From Anaerotignum sp. MB30-C6 (lineage in GTDB: Bacteria > Bacillota > Clostridia > Lachnospirales > Anaerotignaceae): DNA of 64,000 nt. Within the stretch, counting starts at the first letter, position 1, and every line of letters starts with the position of its first letter. The position numbers and the translations under genes are program-made. Shown here in pieces: positions 36,683 to 44,830 of the stretch. The notes below the pieces were generated by a model. That model did no database searches. It was not told where the DNA came from and saw only the letters and a program-made list of their open reading frames with translations. Location: assembly GCF_030908465.1 (NCBI RefSeq), contig NZ_CP133078.1, positions 2,232,001-2,296,000 on the forward strand, in the 5' to 3' direction.

Positions 36683-37129
36683 TTACTCCCCCTTCCCATT
36701 AAACTTCTCAAATAAAAATAGCATGGCTTCTTTGTATCCCAAAAAACCTTTGCCCATAATCGTCTTAACGCAAGCCTTGCCCGCATAAGAAATCTGGCGG
36801 AAATCCTCCCTTTGGCTTACATCAGAAAGGTGTACTTCTACCGTAGGCAAATTTACTGCCTTTAATGCATCTAAAATGGCAACGCTGGTGTGGGTATAAG
36901 CGGCAGGGTTAATCACAATACCCTTTGTGCCGTCAAAGTAAGCCTGCTGGATGCGGTCAACCAAAGCCCCCTCATGATTCGATTGATAAACTTCCACCTC
37001 AATGGCGTTTTCTTCGGCAGTCATTTCAATCAATTTAACCAAGTCTTCGTAAGTTTCACTGCCATAAATGTTCTTCTCCCGAATCCCAAGCATATTCAAA
37101 TTAGGCCCGTTCAGCACCACTATCTTCAT
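36683..37129 (-). CDS. aroQ: 3-dehydroquinate dehydratase, type II
   Basis: 148 residues, normal for type II enzymes. It dehydrates 3-dehydroquinate in the shikimate pathway. KIVVLNGPNLNMLGIREKNIYG carries the catalytic Tyr region; QSNHEGALVDRIQQA; INPAAYTHTSVAI with the His; VEVHLSDVSQRE. ATG 37129 is preferred to 37135 because GGGGAG lies 7 nt upstream. Six to twelve bases after pheA. Confidence 0.95.
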   Translation of the reverse strand: MKIVVLNGPNLNMLGIREKNIYGSETYEDLVKLIEMTAEENAIEVEVYQSNHEGALVDRIQQAYFDGTKGIVINPAAYTHTSVAILDALKAVNLPTVEVHLSDVSQREDFRQISYAGKACVKTIMGKGFLGYKEAMLFLFEKFNGKGE

Positions 37130-37141
37130 AGCCATCTCCCC

Positions 37142-38281
37142 TTACATTTCTGAGTAGCATCCTAAGAAGGATAATTTTTCAGCGGACAATTCCATATCCT
37201 TGAGTAATGTTAATACAATGGGAGAGAATACAGAGCCATCCAAGTCGAAATAGAAACGGAATTCGAAGTCTTTCCCAGGAATAGGTCGGCTTTCCAGTTT
37301 GCAAAGATTCAACCCGTGGCAAGCAACCTTGCCAACCATTTCGTGCAAAGATCCTGGTCTGTGTTCCAAAGAAAGCATTAAACTAATTTTGTTTGCACCA
37401 GCATAGATTTCCATATTTTTAGCAATGCAAATGAAACGAGTATAATTGTTTTGATTGTTCTGTACATCTTCTTTTAAAATATCCAAGCCATATAACTTAG
37501 CACATTCAGGAGCAGCCAAGGCAGCAATGTCTGTACGGTCACATTCAGCCACATGCTTCGCCGCCGTAGCAGTATTTTCGAATACTGTAATCTTCACATT
37601 AGGCAAGGTTTTCAAGAATTCGCTGCATTGTTGTAATGCCTGCTCGTGGGAAATAATTTCTTTTATCTCAGAAATTTTTGTACCTTTTTTTGCTACAAGG
37701 GCATGGTTAATGTGAAGCTTCAAGCTCTTTACAATATAAAATTTGTGGCGAACCATTAGGTCATAAACTTCCGTTACAGAACCAGCAGAGCTGTTTTCAA
37801 TGGGTAAAACGCCGTACTGACAAAGCCCCTTCTCCACCGCATTGAACACACTTTCAAAACTGTTGAAGAACATGGTGTTCGGCATAGCGAAAAGCTTTCC
37901 ACAAGCCCTCTCGGCATAAGACCCCTCAACACCCTGACAAGCAACAATGGCTTTTCTGGGGAATTCCAATTTCGCCTCGCTGATATTTGCAAGAATCTCC
38001 TTGGAAAGAGGCGTTTCCTTGTTCAACAACCCAGCCTGATGGCTTCTGCTTACTTCAAACATGGTATGGTAAAGGGTATTTGCGTATAGCTCAAATTCTT
38101 CCCCAGCCTGCTCCATCACACGTTGCAGCACTGCGTTTTCCCTTTTCTGATCCAAAACCGGCATATTTTTTTCTGCTTTTTCCCCTGCAATCTGTGCCGC
38201 TGTCTGCATACGCTCTACAAAAAGCTTCACGATTTCATCATCTACTGCATTCATTCTATTTCTCAAAGCCTCTAAATCCAT
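37142..38281 (-). CDS. pheA: bifunctional chorismate mutase/prephenate dehydratase
   Basis: 379 residues. N-terminal AroQ-type chorismate mutase (about 1-90: LEALRNRMNAVDDEIVKLFVERM), prephenate dehydratase (about 108-285: VACQGVEGSYAERA; GVLPIENSSAGSV; the TRF motif in NYTRFICIAK), and a C-terminal ACT domain (about 298-379: SLEHRPGSLHEMVG; ESRPIPGKDFEFRFYFDL) for Phe feedback. It turns chorismate into phenylpyruvate. Good AGGAGG ribosome site; separated from aroC by 296 bp. Confidence 0.95.
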   Translation of the reverse strand: MDLEALRNRMNAVDDEIVKLFVERMQTAAQIAGEKAEKNMPVLDQKRENAVLQRVMEQAGEEFELYANTLYHTMFEVSRSHQAGLLNKETPLSKEILANISEAKLEFPRKAIVACQGVEGSYAERACGKLFAMPNTMFFNSFESVFNAVEKGLCQYGVLPIENSSAGSVTEVYDLMVRHKFYIVKSLKLHINHALVAKKGTKISEIKEIISHEQALQQCSEFLKTLPNVKITVFENTATAAKHVAECDRTDIAALAAPECAKLYGLDILKEDVQNNQNNYTRFICIAKNMEIYAGANKISLMLSLEHRPGSLHEMVGKVACHGLNLCKLESRPIPGKDFEFRFYFDLDGSVFSPIVLTLLKDMELSAEKLSFLGCYSEM

Positions 38282-38577
38282 CCTTTGTTCCTCCTTTTTA
38301 TCAAGCCATTAACCACCGTAGTCTTGCTATTTTTTTATAAATAATTGCATCAGATAAGTTTGCTTCACCTACGCTTAGTAAGAACTACCCCTATACTTAA
38401 ATTTTCTCCATAAACCCCCTTCTAAGCTCTCATCAAATGAAAATGCAACCGCATCTGGATTTCCAAAATCCTTTCAGTACATTGCTACCCTCTTCCAGAT
38501 TTTACGTATCTAAATCCCATGAAATCACATTACCGGGGGGCCTTTTGCCTTTACAACAACTTCCGTAGGATAAACCC
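38282..38577 (-). other. aroC-pheA spacer with alternative hairpins
   Basis: 296 bp inside the operon. ATCTGGA (38453-38459) can pair with TCCAGAT (38494-38500), while GGATTT/AAATCC (38457-38471) overlaps the same bases, so the two pairings exclude each other. No T run and no Phe/Tyr-rich short frame is seen. Possibly a local pheA promoter or control site; undecided. Confidence 0.3.
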
Positions 38578-39666
38578 CTATCTTTCCTTTAACTCATATA
38601 AATCCAAAATAGCGATTGCCATAGCCGCCTCCACACAAGGTACAGCCCTTGGAACAATGCAAGGGTCGTGGCGACCTGTCACGTTTAAGGTTACATTCTC
38701 CCCCTTTTTGAGGCTCACTGTTTCTTGGTTTTTGCTAATGGAAGGTGTAGGTTTAAATGCTGTGCGAACCACCAACGGCATTCCGCTGGAAATCCCCCCC
38801 AAACTACCACCATGATGGTTTGCTTTCGTCTTAATTTCACCTGTTTCTTCTATATAAAAGCTGTCGTTATTCTCAGAGCCAAAAAGCTCCGCTACCCCAA
38901 ACCCCTCGCCAAACTCCACGCCCTTTACTGCAGGAATGGCGAATAGTATGGAGGAAAGCTTGCTTTCCAGCCCATCAAACATAGGCTCACCAATGCCAAC
39001 AGGTAATCCAACGGCAACACTCTCAATGACGCCACCAACAGAATCCCCTTGCTCTCTAGCCTTCTGAATGATAACCTTCATTTCCTCCCCTGCCTGATCG
39101 TCAATGGTAGGAAATTCTTTTGCTATGATTTCAGCCAATTCTTCTTTTGTAACTCCAACTGCATCAAAACCCTTGTCTCTACCTTTATGGATAGATAAAA
39201 TATGTGCACCAATATAAATCCCTTTACGCTCTAATATTTGTAAACAAACAGCCCCTGCAAAGCAAAAGGGTGCAGTGAGTCTCCCAGAAAAGTGTCCACC
39301 ACCCCGATGGTCTTGAAATCCACCATACTTTATTTCAGCAGTAAAATCTGCATGTCCCGGCCTTGGCATATCCTTAAGCTGATCGTAATCCTTAGAACGG
39401 GTGTTAGTATTTTCAATCATGGCACAAATGGGAGCGCCACAGGTTCTTCCGTTAAATAATCCGGAAACCACCCGAACTTTATCCCCCTCTTTTCGTGGAG
39501 TGGAATAAGCATTTTTCCCTGGTGCTCTTCTGTCCAAAAACCTCTGTGCCACTTCTATGTCAATTTCCTCTCCAATAGGCAAGCCATCAATAACAACACC
39601 AATCGCATCAGAATGGGACTGACCAAAAATACTGATTCTCACCTTATCCCCAAAGTTAGAAGACAT
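38578..39666 (-). CDS. aroC: chorismate synthase
   Basis: About 362 residues. It makes chorismate from EPSP using reduced FMN. Family motifs: GQSHSDAIGVVIDGLPIG, RPGHADFTAEIKYGGFQDHRGGGHFSGR, and the C-terminal GRHDPCIVPRAVPCVEAAMA. Start ATG 39666 gives MSSNFGDKVRISIFGQSH; it overlaps the aroA end by 11 bp. Confidence 0.97.
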   Translation of the reverse strand: MSSNFGDKVRISIFGQSHSDAIGVVIDGLPIGEEIDIEVAQRFLDRRAPGKNAYSTPRKEGDKVRVVSGLFNGRTCGAPICAMIENTNTRSKDYDQLKDMPRPGHADFTAEIKYGGFQDHRGGGHFSGRLTAPFCFAGAVCLQILERKGIYIGAHILSIHKGRDKGFDAVGVTKEELAEIIAKEFPTIDDQAGEEMKVIIQKAREQGDSVGGVIESVAVGLPVGIGEPMFDGLESKLSSILFAIPAVKGVEFGEGFGVAELFGSENNDSFYIEETGEIKTKANHHGGSLGGISSGMPLVVRTAFKPTPSISKNQETVSLKKGENVTLNVTGRHDPCIVPRAVPCVEAAMAIAILDLYELKER

Positions 39667-40921
39667 CTGCAACACCTCCTAATCTGATAAATTCTGCAAA
39701 AAATGTGGGATAAGACTTGGAAACCGCTTCCGCTCTTTCAATCACTGCTTCCACCCCCAAAGCCGCTGCTGCAATGGCAAGGGCCATCACGATTCTATGG
39801 TCATCGTAAGAATCCAAAATCACCTCACCCGCTGGGGGTATGTTACCGCCTTCAATCAAAATACCCTCTGGCTGTTCCGTTACTTTCACACCAAGCTTTC
39901 CTAAGCCCTCGGCCATGGCTTTCAAGCGGTCACTTTCTTTAATTCGAAGTCTACCCGCATTATAAATTTCTGTTGTACCTTGAGCCAAAGCTGCCGCTGT
40001 GCAAAGAATAGGCACTAAGTCAGGAATTTGAGCCCCATCAATTTTTATTCCTTTTAACGCTCCGCCACTCACGTGAACGCCATCCACTTGCCACTGAACC
40101 TTGCTTCCAAATTCCTCCATCAAGCTGACAATTTCCATATCCCCTTGACAAGAATCCTTGCGTAAACCTGTGCAGGTAATATCACCACCTACACCTCCAC
40201 CAACAACCCAAAAAGCAGCACCAGACCAGTCACCCTCCGCTGAAACCTCCCTAGGGGAGCGGTAAGTTTGACCGCCTTTTATAAAAAATCCCCAGTCCCT
40301 CTCATCAATTTGAATGCCAAAAGTCTCCAATGTTTCTAAAGTCATATCAATATACCCTCTAGATTCAATTATTGTGGAAAGGCGTATCTCACTGTCTTCC
40401 TGCAAAAGGGGTAGGGCGAACAAAAGCCCAGTAATAAATTGAGAGCTGATATTTCCGGGTAATGTATAAATACCGCCGGTTATTCCACCACCCATTTCAA
40501 GGGGTAATGTGTCTTCCTTTACTTGGCAACCATGCTTTCTAAGTTCATCCAACAAAACTCCAAGGGGCCTTTCGGGAAGCCGACCTTGTCCTTCCACAAT
40601 AGCCTGCTTTCCTAAAGCCGCCACAATGGGTATTAAAAATCGTAATGTTGAACCGCTTTCCACACAGTCCAAAACCACTGCCTTGCTTTGTTCCTCCCAG
40701 AGAGGGGTAACCTCTACCACGCCTTCCCCCCGTGCGATCTTGCACCCTAAAGCCTCAAGGCAATTTTTTGTTGCTTCCATGTCGTTAGACCATCCCTCAA
40801 TCCAAATTTTCGTTGGTATGTGGGCTAGTGCCGCTGCAATCAACAAACGATGGGCATCGGATTTAGAAGAAATCACCTTTACTTTTCCTTTCAAAGTGCT
40901 TTTTCCGATTTTAATATTCAT
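39656..40921 (-). CDS. aroA: 3-phosphoshikimate 1-carboxyvinyltransferase (EPSP synthase)
   Basis: 421 residues. It joins PEP to shikimate 3-phosphate. SKSDAHRLLIAAAL at the N-terminus; ESGSTLRFLIPI (LGNAGTAxR position, here of the diverged class II-like form); RIKESDRLKAMAEGL; YDDHRIVMALAIAA. Both repeats of the inside-out barrel are complete. Almost adjacent to aroB. Confidence 0.95.
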   Translation of the reverse strand: MNIKIGKSTLKGKVKVISSKSDAHRLLIAAALAHIPTKIWIEGWSNDMEATKNCLEALGCKIARGEGVVEVTPLWEEQSKAVVLDCVESGSTLRFLIPIVAALGKQAIVEGQGRLPERPLGVLLDELRKHGCQVKEDTLPLEMGGGITGGIYTLPGNISSQFITGLLFALPLLQEDSEIRLSTIIESRGYIDMTLETLETFGIQIDERDWGFFIKGGQTYRSPREVSAEGDWSGAAFWVVGGGVGGDITCTGLRKDSCQGDMEIVSLMEEFGSKVQWQVDGVHVSGGALKGIKIDGAQIPDLVPILCTAAALAQGTTEIYNAGRLRIKESDRLKAMAEGLGKLGVKVTEQPEGILIEGGNIPPAGEVILDSYDDHRIVMALAIAAAALGVEAVIERAEAVSKSYPTFFAEFIRLGGVADVF

Positions 40922-40925
40922 CATC

Positions 40926-41987
40926 TCACCTGCTTTCCATAGCCTCTGTAACCAGCTGTTCTACTTCTTCCACGGGTACTTTCTGAATACGGCAACTGCC
41001 AATTTTTTCGGGGAATACAAAGCTGATTGCTCCCCCTCTGCGCTTTTTATCCATCAGTGCGCCTCGGGCAATTTCTTCTACAGTAAAATCTGTTTTCGTT
41101 GGCAAACCGTTCTTTACGAGTGCCTTGCGAATTTTTTCAGCTAGCCCCTTTTCTCCAATCCCCCTTGCCTCCGCCACATTTGCAATGAGGTACAATCCAA
41201 TGGCAACAGCATGACCATGGGAAATGGTAAAGTCGCTTAATTTTTCTATAGAATGCCCCAAAGTGTGGCCAAGGTTTAGCAACTGCCGCTCCCCGTGGTC
41301 AAACTCATCCTGCATCACAATATCTCTTTTCATAGAAACACAAGTTTCTATTACTTCCTCTAAATCTTGAGTAAACTCCAAAGACTCTACTTTATAAAAT
41401 AGGCTTTTGTTCCCGATGACTCCATACTTTAATACTTCGGCAACACCGTCCGCAAAGGCTTCCTTTGGCAATGTCGATAATGTGTCGGTATCGCATATCA
41501 CCAGTTTGGGTTGATAAAATGCCCCTGCCATATTTTTCCCAGCCTTTAAATCAATGGCTGTTTTCCCACCTACCGAGGAATCCACCGCTGCCAAAAAGGT
41601 GGTGGGAATTTGAACAAATTCAATTCCCCTTTGGTATACAGCCGCCGCAAACCCTGCCATATCTCCAACAACGCCACCACCTAAAGCAATGATGATATCC
41701 TGCCTTGTCATTTCTTCTTCCCCAAGAAATTCTAAAATATCACTTAACGTGCCAATGTGTTTCGAACCTTCTCCCTGGGGAAATTTAAACTTGCAAAGAG
41801 AAAATCCAGCCTCTGTCAAAGAGTCGGATACTGCCGCCGAAAACAATGCATCCACCCTGTTATCCGTAATAATAGCAACCTTACAGGGGGTAACTCTTTT
41901 GGCAACTTCCCTACCTACTTGAGATAACAACCCCTTGCCAATTAAAATATCGTATTCCGTTGATGTGCTTACTTTTACAGTTCTCAT
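40926..41987 (-). CDS. aroB: 3-dehydroquinate synthase
   Basis: 353 residues from ATG 41987, with GAGG 7 nt upstream; a GTG at 41999 that overlaps the tyrA stop would add four residues. It cyclises DAHP with NAD and a divalent metal. ALGGGVVGDMAGFAAAVYQRGIEFVQIPTTFLAAVDSSVGGKTAID is the core; metal ligands in NLGHTLGHSIE and ISHGHAVAIG. Complete. Confidence 0.97.
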   Translation of the reverse strand: MRTVKVSTSTEYDILIGKGLLSQVGREVAKRVTPCKVAIITDNRVDALFSAAVSDSLTEAGFSLCKFKFPQGEGSKHIGTLSDILEFLGEEEMTRQDIIIALGGGVVGDMAGFAAAVYQRGIEFVQIPTTFLAAVDSSVGGKTAIDLKAGKNMAGAFYQPKLVICDTDTLSTLPKEAFADGVAEVLKYGVIGNKSLFYKVESLEFTQDLEEVIETCVSMKRDIVMQDEFDHGERQLLNLGHTLGHSIEKLSDFTISHGHAVAIGLYLIANVAEARGIGEKGLAEKIRKALVKNGLPTKTDFTVEEIARGALMDKKRRGGAISFVFPEKIGSCRIQKVPVEEVEQLVTEAMESR

Positions 41988-41995
41988 GGGCAACC

Positions 41996-42844
41996 TCACT
42001 CAAAATCTTTTACTTCATCAATGGCAAGGCGTTTTTCCTTCCCTTCCTTCAACATAGCTTTCAGTTTTTCACCATTTCTTTCTCTTATCACCTTACTGTA
42101 TCCCTGTAATCGTTCAATCAAGCTGTCAATTTCATCGGCAAGTAAATCGCTGTTGTCCAAAAATAATTCTGTCCACATAGTTTCGTTTAGCTTTGCCACA
42201 CGGGTCATATCATGAAAGCTTCCTGCTGAAAAACCTTTGAATCTAGGTGATAATTCGCTTTTTATGTATGCACTGGAAACAACGTGAGCCAACTGGGATG
42301 TGTATGCAATCATTTTGTCATGCTCTACATCGGTAGCCACTTGCATTCTTGCAAATCCAAGGCTTTTAAAGAAAAAACTTAACTCATTCATAGGTGCAAT
42401 GTCCGTCCCTGAATAAGGAGTTAAAATCATAACCGCCCCCTCAAACAAATGAGGGGTTGAATACGTAAAGCCGCTTCGCTCAATCCCTGCCATAGGATGG
42501 GCACCGCAGAAAATAAATCCATTCTCCTCCGCCACTTCTTGTAACGGCTGGCAAACCACACGCTTGATGCCTGCGCAGTCAACCACCATTGCCCCCTTTT
42601 TAAATTTGGAAGCAAACTTTTTAACGTAATCAACCGTTGTCCCTGGGTATAGTGCAATCAAAACCAAATCACAATCGGAAGGGTCTCCATTTTCCAAAAT
42701 ACCATGTACGGCTTCTGCTAACTTTGCACTGCAGCGAATGGTTTCTGATTGATCCCATCCAAAAACCAAATGCTCTGTTTTTTCCTTTATCGCCTTGGCC
42801 ATAGAGCCGCCAATCAGCCCCATACCAATAACCCCAATCTTCAT
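41996..42844 (-). CDS. tyrA: prephenate dehydrogenase
   Basis: 282 residues, no fused mutase and no ACT domain. It makes 4-hydroxyphenylpyruvate from prephenate. NAD fold GVIGMGLIGGSMAKAI; GAHPMAGIERSG; helical domain with QLAHVVSSAYI and FHDMTRVA. Overlaps or abuts aroB at the 3' end (GTGA), suggesting coupling. Confidence 0.94.
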   Translation of the reverse strand: MKIGVIGMGLIGGSMAKAIKEKTEHLVFGWDQSETIRCSAKLAEAVHGILENGDPSDCDLVLIALYPGTTVDYVKKFASKFKKGAMVVDCAGIKRVVCQPLQEVAEENGFIFCGAHPMAGIERSGFTYSTPHLFEGAVMILTPYSGTDIAPMNELSFFFKSLGFARMQVATDVEHDKMIAYTSQLAHVVSSAYIKSELSPRFKGFSAGSFHDMTRVAKLNETMWTELFLDNSDLLADEIDSLIERLQGYSKVIRERNGEKLKAMLKEGKEKRLAIDEVKDFE

Positions 42845-42878
42845 ATGCTCACCTCATTTTCCTTTTCTAGTTCTATGT

Positions 42879-42923
42879 AAAGGAGGCACCCCTCGGCTTT
42901 ACCGAGGAAAAAAACCCTCCTTT
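42879..42923 (-). other. nested hairpin in aroF-tyrA spacer
   Basis: Outer arms AAAGGAGG (42879-42886) and CCTCCTTT (42916-42923) enclose an inner hairpin CCTCGG / CCGAGG (42891-42907). No T run follows on the minus strand, so it may be an RNA processing or partial stop site that sets the aroF level apart from the rest of the operon. Confidence 0.5.
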
Positions 42924-42940
42924 GGGCTTTATAGTTTCAT

Positions 42941-43954
42941 TTAATCGTCAAATTTACAGGCGAAAGGTCTTATCTGAAATACAGCCTTCGCCACATCATC
43001 AAACGCTTCAGGTGTCAAAGACTGAGCACCATCGCATAATGCGTGGGGAGGGTCATTGTGAACCTCAATCATTAGGCCATCTGCTCCTGCTGCCGTTGCC
43101 GCCAATGCCATGGGTTTTACCATGTACGAATATCCCAACGCATGGCTAGGGTCAATCACCACTGGCAAATGGGTTAACTTTTTCAAAACAGGAATAATAG
43201 AAAGATCCAGCGTATTTCTCGTTCTTGTTTCAAAAGTACGAATCCCTCTTTCGCAAAGAATTACATTTTCATTCCCACCGGCCATAATGTATTCCGCACT
43301 CATTAATAATTCATCAATGGTGTTTGCCAAACCTCGTTTTAAGAGAATAACCTTATCCGTTTTCCCCAGTTCCTTCAATAACTCGAAGTTTTGCATATTT
43401 CTTGCACCGACCTGAATGACATCAACTGGGTCGAATAAAGGTAAGTGAGTAATATTCATAATTTCAGAAACAATGGGTAACCCTGTCATTTTTTTTGCTT
43501 CAAGCAAAAGGTCGATGCCTTCACCGTGTAAACCTTGGAAAGCATAAGGAGAAGTACGTGGTTTGAACGCACCACCACGAAGCATACCTGCCCCAGACTT
43601 CTTAACGCACTCCCCAACATAACAAACCTGCTCTCTAGACTCGACAGAGCAAGGACCTGCAATAATTTGGAATTCGCCGCCACCAATTTTTACACCATTA
43701 ACATCGACCACTAATCTTTCATGATGAAATTTTTTATTTGCATTTTTGAAAGGTTCCTGAATTCTTTGAACGTTTTCCACGATGTCCAAAGAACGAACCA
43801 AATCCATGTCCACACTTGAAGTATCCCCAACCAAACCTACGATGGTATGGTTCACTCCAACGGACATATGTGTATCTATACCCATACTCTTCAACCACGC
43901 TTTTAGATTTTCTATTTGTTCTTCCTTCGTACCGTTTTTCAATACTACGATCAT
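42941..43954 (-). CDS. aroF: 3-deoxy-7-phosphoheptulonate (DAHP) synthase
   Basis: 337 residues. First step of the shikimate pathway: PEP plus erythrose 4-phosphate. An N-terminal ferredoxin-like/ACT-like domain (1-70, MIVVLKNGTKEEQIENLKAWL) precedes the KDPG-type barrel with AGPCSVES, LRGGAFKPRTSPYAFQG, GARNMQNFELLKE, LKRG, and DPSHALGYSYMV. This is the beta-type with a regulatory N-domain for feedback by aromatic amino acids. AAGGAGG ribosome site. Preceded by an attenuator with a Tyr/Phe leader peptide. Confidence 0.95.
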   Translation of the reverse strand: MIVVLKNGTKEEQIENLKAWLKSMGIDTHMSVGVNHTIVGLVGDTSSVDMDLVRSLDIVENVQRIQEPFKNANKKFHHERLVVDVNGVKIGGGEFQIIAGPCSVESREQVCYVGECVKKSGAGMLRGGAFKPRTSPYAFQGLHGEGIDLLLEAKKMTGLPIVSEIMNITHLPLFDPVDVIQVGARNMQNFELLKELGKTDKVILLKRGLANTIDELLMSAEYIMAGGNENVILCERGIRTFETRTRNTLDLSIIPVLKKLTHLPVVIDPSHALGYSYMVKPMALAATAAGADGLMIEVHNDPPHALCDGAQSLTPEAFDDVAKAVFQIRPFACKFDD

Positions 43955-44050
43955 GTTGTTATCCTCCTTATTGTACCCAAATATTATCCCCGGAAAGATT
44001 ATTTTGTAATTAGAATCAATACATACACCTTTACACCTTTGTTTTTTCTA

Positions 44051-44093
44051 TAAAAAAAAGAAAGACTCCGCAGCGAATTTCACTGCGAAGTCT
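44051..44093 (-). terminator. attenuator terminator before aroF
   Basis: On the minus strand an 11-bp stem AGACTTCGCAG / CTGCGGAGTCT (44083-44093 and 44063-44073) with a 9-nt loop and a T-rich tail (TTTCTTTTTTTT). It lies about 100 nt before aroF and 60 nt after the leader peptide. It is segment 3:4 of the attenuator described for 44131-44222. Confidence 0.85.
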
Positions 44094-44130
44094 ATATAAG
44101 CCTTCATTTAAGAAAAAACCATCAAAACTA

Positions 44131-44179
44131 ACCGTCTCTTCTCACAGTAAAATTCACTTTGAATCTCTGAAAACACGGT
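44131..44179 (-). promoter_or_regulatory. attenuator segments 1 and 2
   Basis: Segment 1 (44169-44179, ACCGTGTTTTC, in the leader codons for Tyr15-Phe18) can pair with segment 2 (44131-44141, GAAGAGACGGT): 10 of 11 pairs including one G-U. Segment 2 extended to 44147 (CTGTGAGAAG, 44138-44147) can instead pair with CTTCGCAG of segment 3 (44083-44090) with a 2-nt bulge. The two pairings exclude each other, as in trp and phe attenuators. Confidence 0.75.
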
Positions 44180-44222
44180 AAAAGTAAAAGTATGTAGTTG
44201 CAGCAAAATTATTCTGATTCAT
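44154..44222 (-). CDS. Tyr/Phe-rich leader peptide of the aromatic operon
   Basis: A 22-codon frame from ATG 44222 to TGA 44154-44156, with AAAGAGG 8 nt upstream of the start. Residues 11-18 are YFYFYRVF: three Tyr and, with Phe6, four Phe in 22 residues. It lies between a strong promoter and an intrinsic terminator before aroF. Slow translation at the Tyr/Phe codons would leave a ribosome on segment 1 and favour the antiterminator. It is a regulatory peptide and not expected to have a function of its own. Confidence 0.85.
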   Translation of the reverse strand: MNQNNFAATTYFYFYRVFRDSK

Positions 44223-44270
44223 ATTCGCAACCTCTTTCACAATTATTTTGGTATTTGGTTATTTTTTACC

Positions 44271-44299
44271 ATACTACCACAAAGACTTTTGTGTGTAAA
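44271..44299 (-). promoter_or_regulatory. promoter of the aromatic operon with dyad
   Basis: Minus strand: -35 TTTACA (44294-44299), 17-nt spacer, -10 TAGTAT (44271-44276). The spacer contains a dyad CACAAA-N4-TTTGTG (44278-44293), a possible operator. Transcription would start near 44264, about 27 nt before the leader-peptide ribosome site. Confidence 0.75.
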
Positions 44300-44362
44300 G
44301 CCCTTTTTTTATAAATGTTTGGAAAAAATAGGTAAGATTGTACAACACACTACTTAAAAAAG

Positions 44363-44411
44363 AACCTTTTGAAAAGGTTTCAAAAAAAATTACTTTGATT
44401 TTAAATCAAAG
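44363..44411 (-). terminator. two tandem terminator-like hairpins
   Basis: Minus strand: CTTTGATTT / AAATCAAAG (44393-44411) followed by TAATTTTTTTT, and then AACCTTTT / AAAAGGTT (44363-44380) followed by CTTTTTT. They stop a transcript that would begin at the promoter at 44451-44479. No coding gene lies between. Confidence 0.6.
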
Positions 44412-44450
44412 CAATTTCAAGTAAAACAATAGATTTTCCCCATTTCATCA

Positions 44451-44479
44451 AAAATATCACAAATCATGAATTTTGTCAA
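44451..44479 (-). promoter_or_regulatory. orphan consensus promoter
   Basis: Minus strand: -35 TTGACA (44474-44479), 17-nt spacer ending in TGA, -10 TATTTT (44451-44456), an extended -10 promoter. Predicted start near 44444, about 60 nt before the first of two terminators. The product would be a 60-80-nt RNA or at most a 15-codon leaderless peptide. The rest of 44480-44810 has no gene I accept. Confidence 0.55.
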
Positions 44480-44830
44480 ACGATTCTTATATATTTTACT
44501 ACTTTGTCTTCATAATGAAGCTAATTGGGAAAGGTTTCCTCACGAAAAAGATGACAAATGTATAAAGACAATATCCATGAGCAGAATATACAAAACAATA
44601 TTAAGATTTAAAAAACTCCACCTAACCGCCCATATACCGATAAAAATGCTCATGGGCAATAGACTTTGACATTTTACTTTAATACCCTAAAACAAGCACT
44701 TCCAAACCAACTTTAATACACCTCATCCTGTAAACTTCCAAACTAGCCCCATATCAAAAACACTCAAAATGACTCAACTCATATTTTCTTAAATTCTGGT
44801 TAAACTAATAAAAAAATAAGGAGGAAGCTT

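Noticed and set aside
44466..44669. 67-codon plus-strand frame beginning MNFVKRFLYILLLCLHNE
   Set aside because: No ribosome site, antisense to a consensus promoter, and composition unlike a conserved protein.
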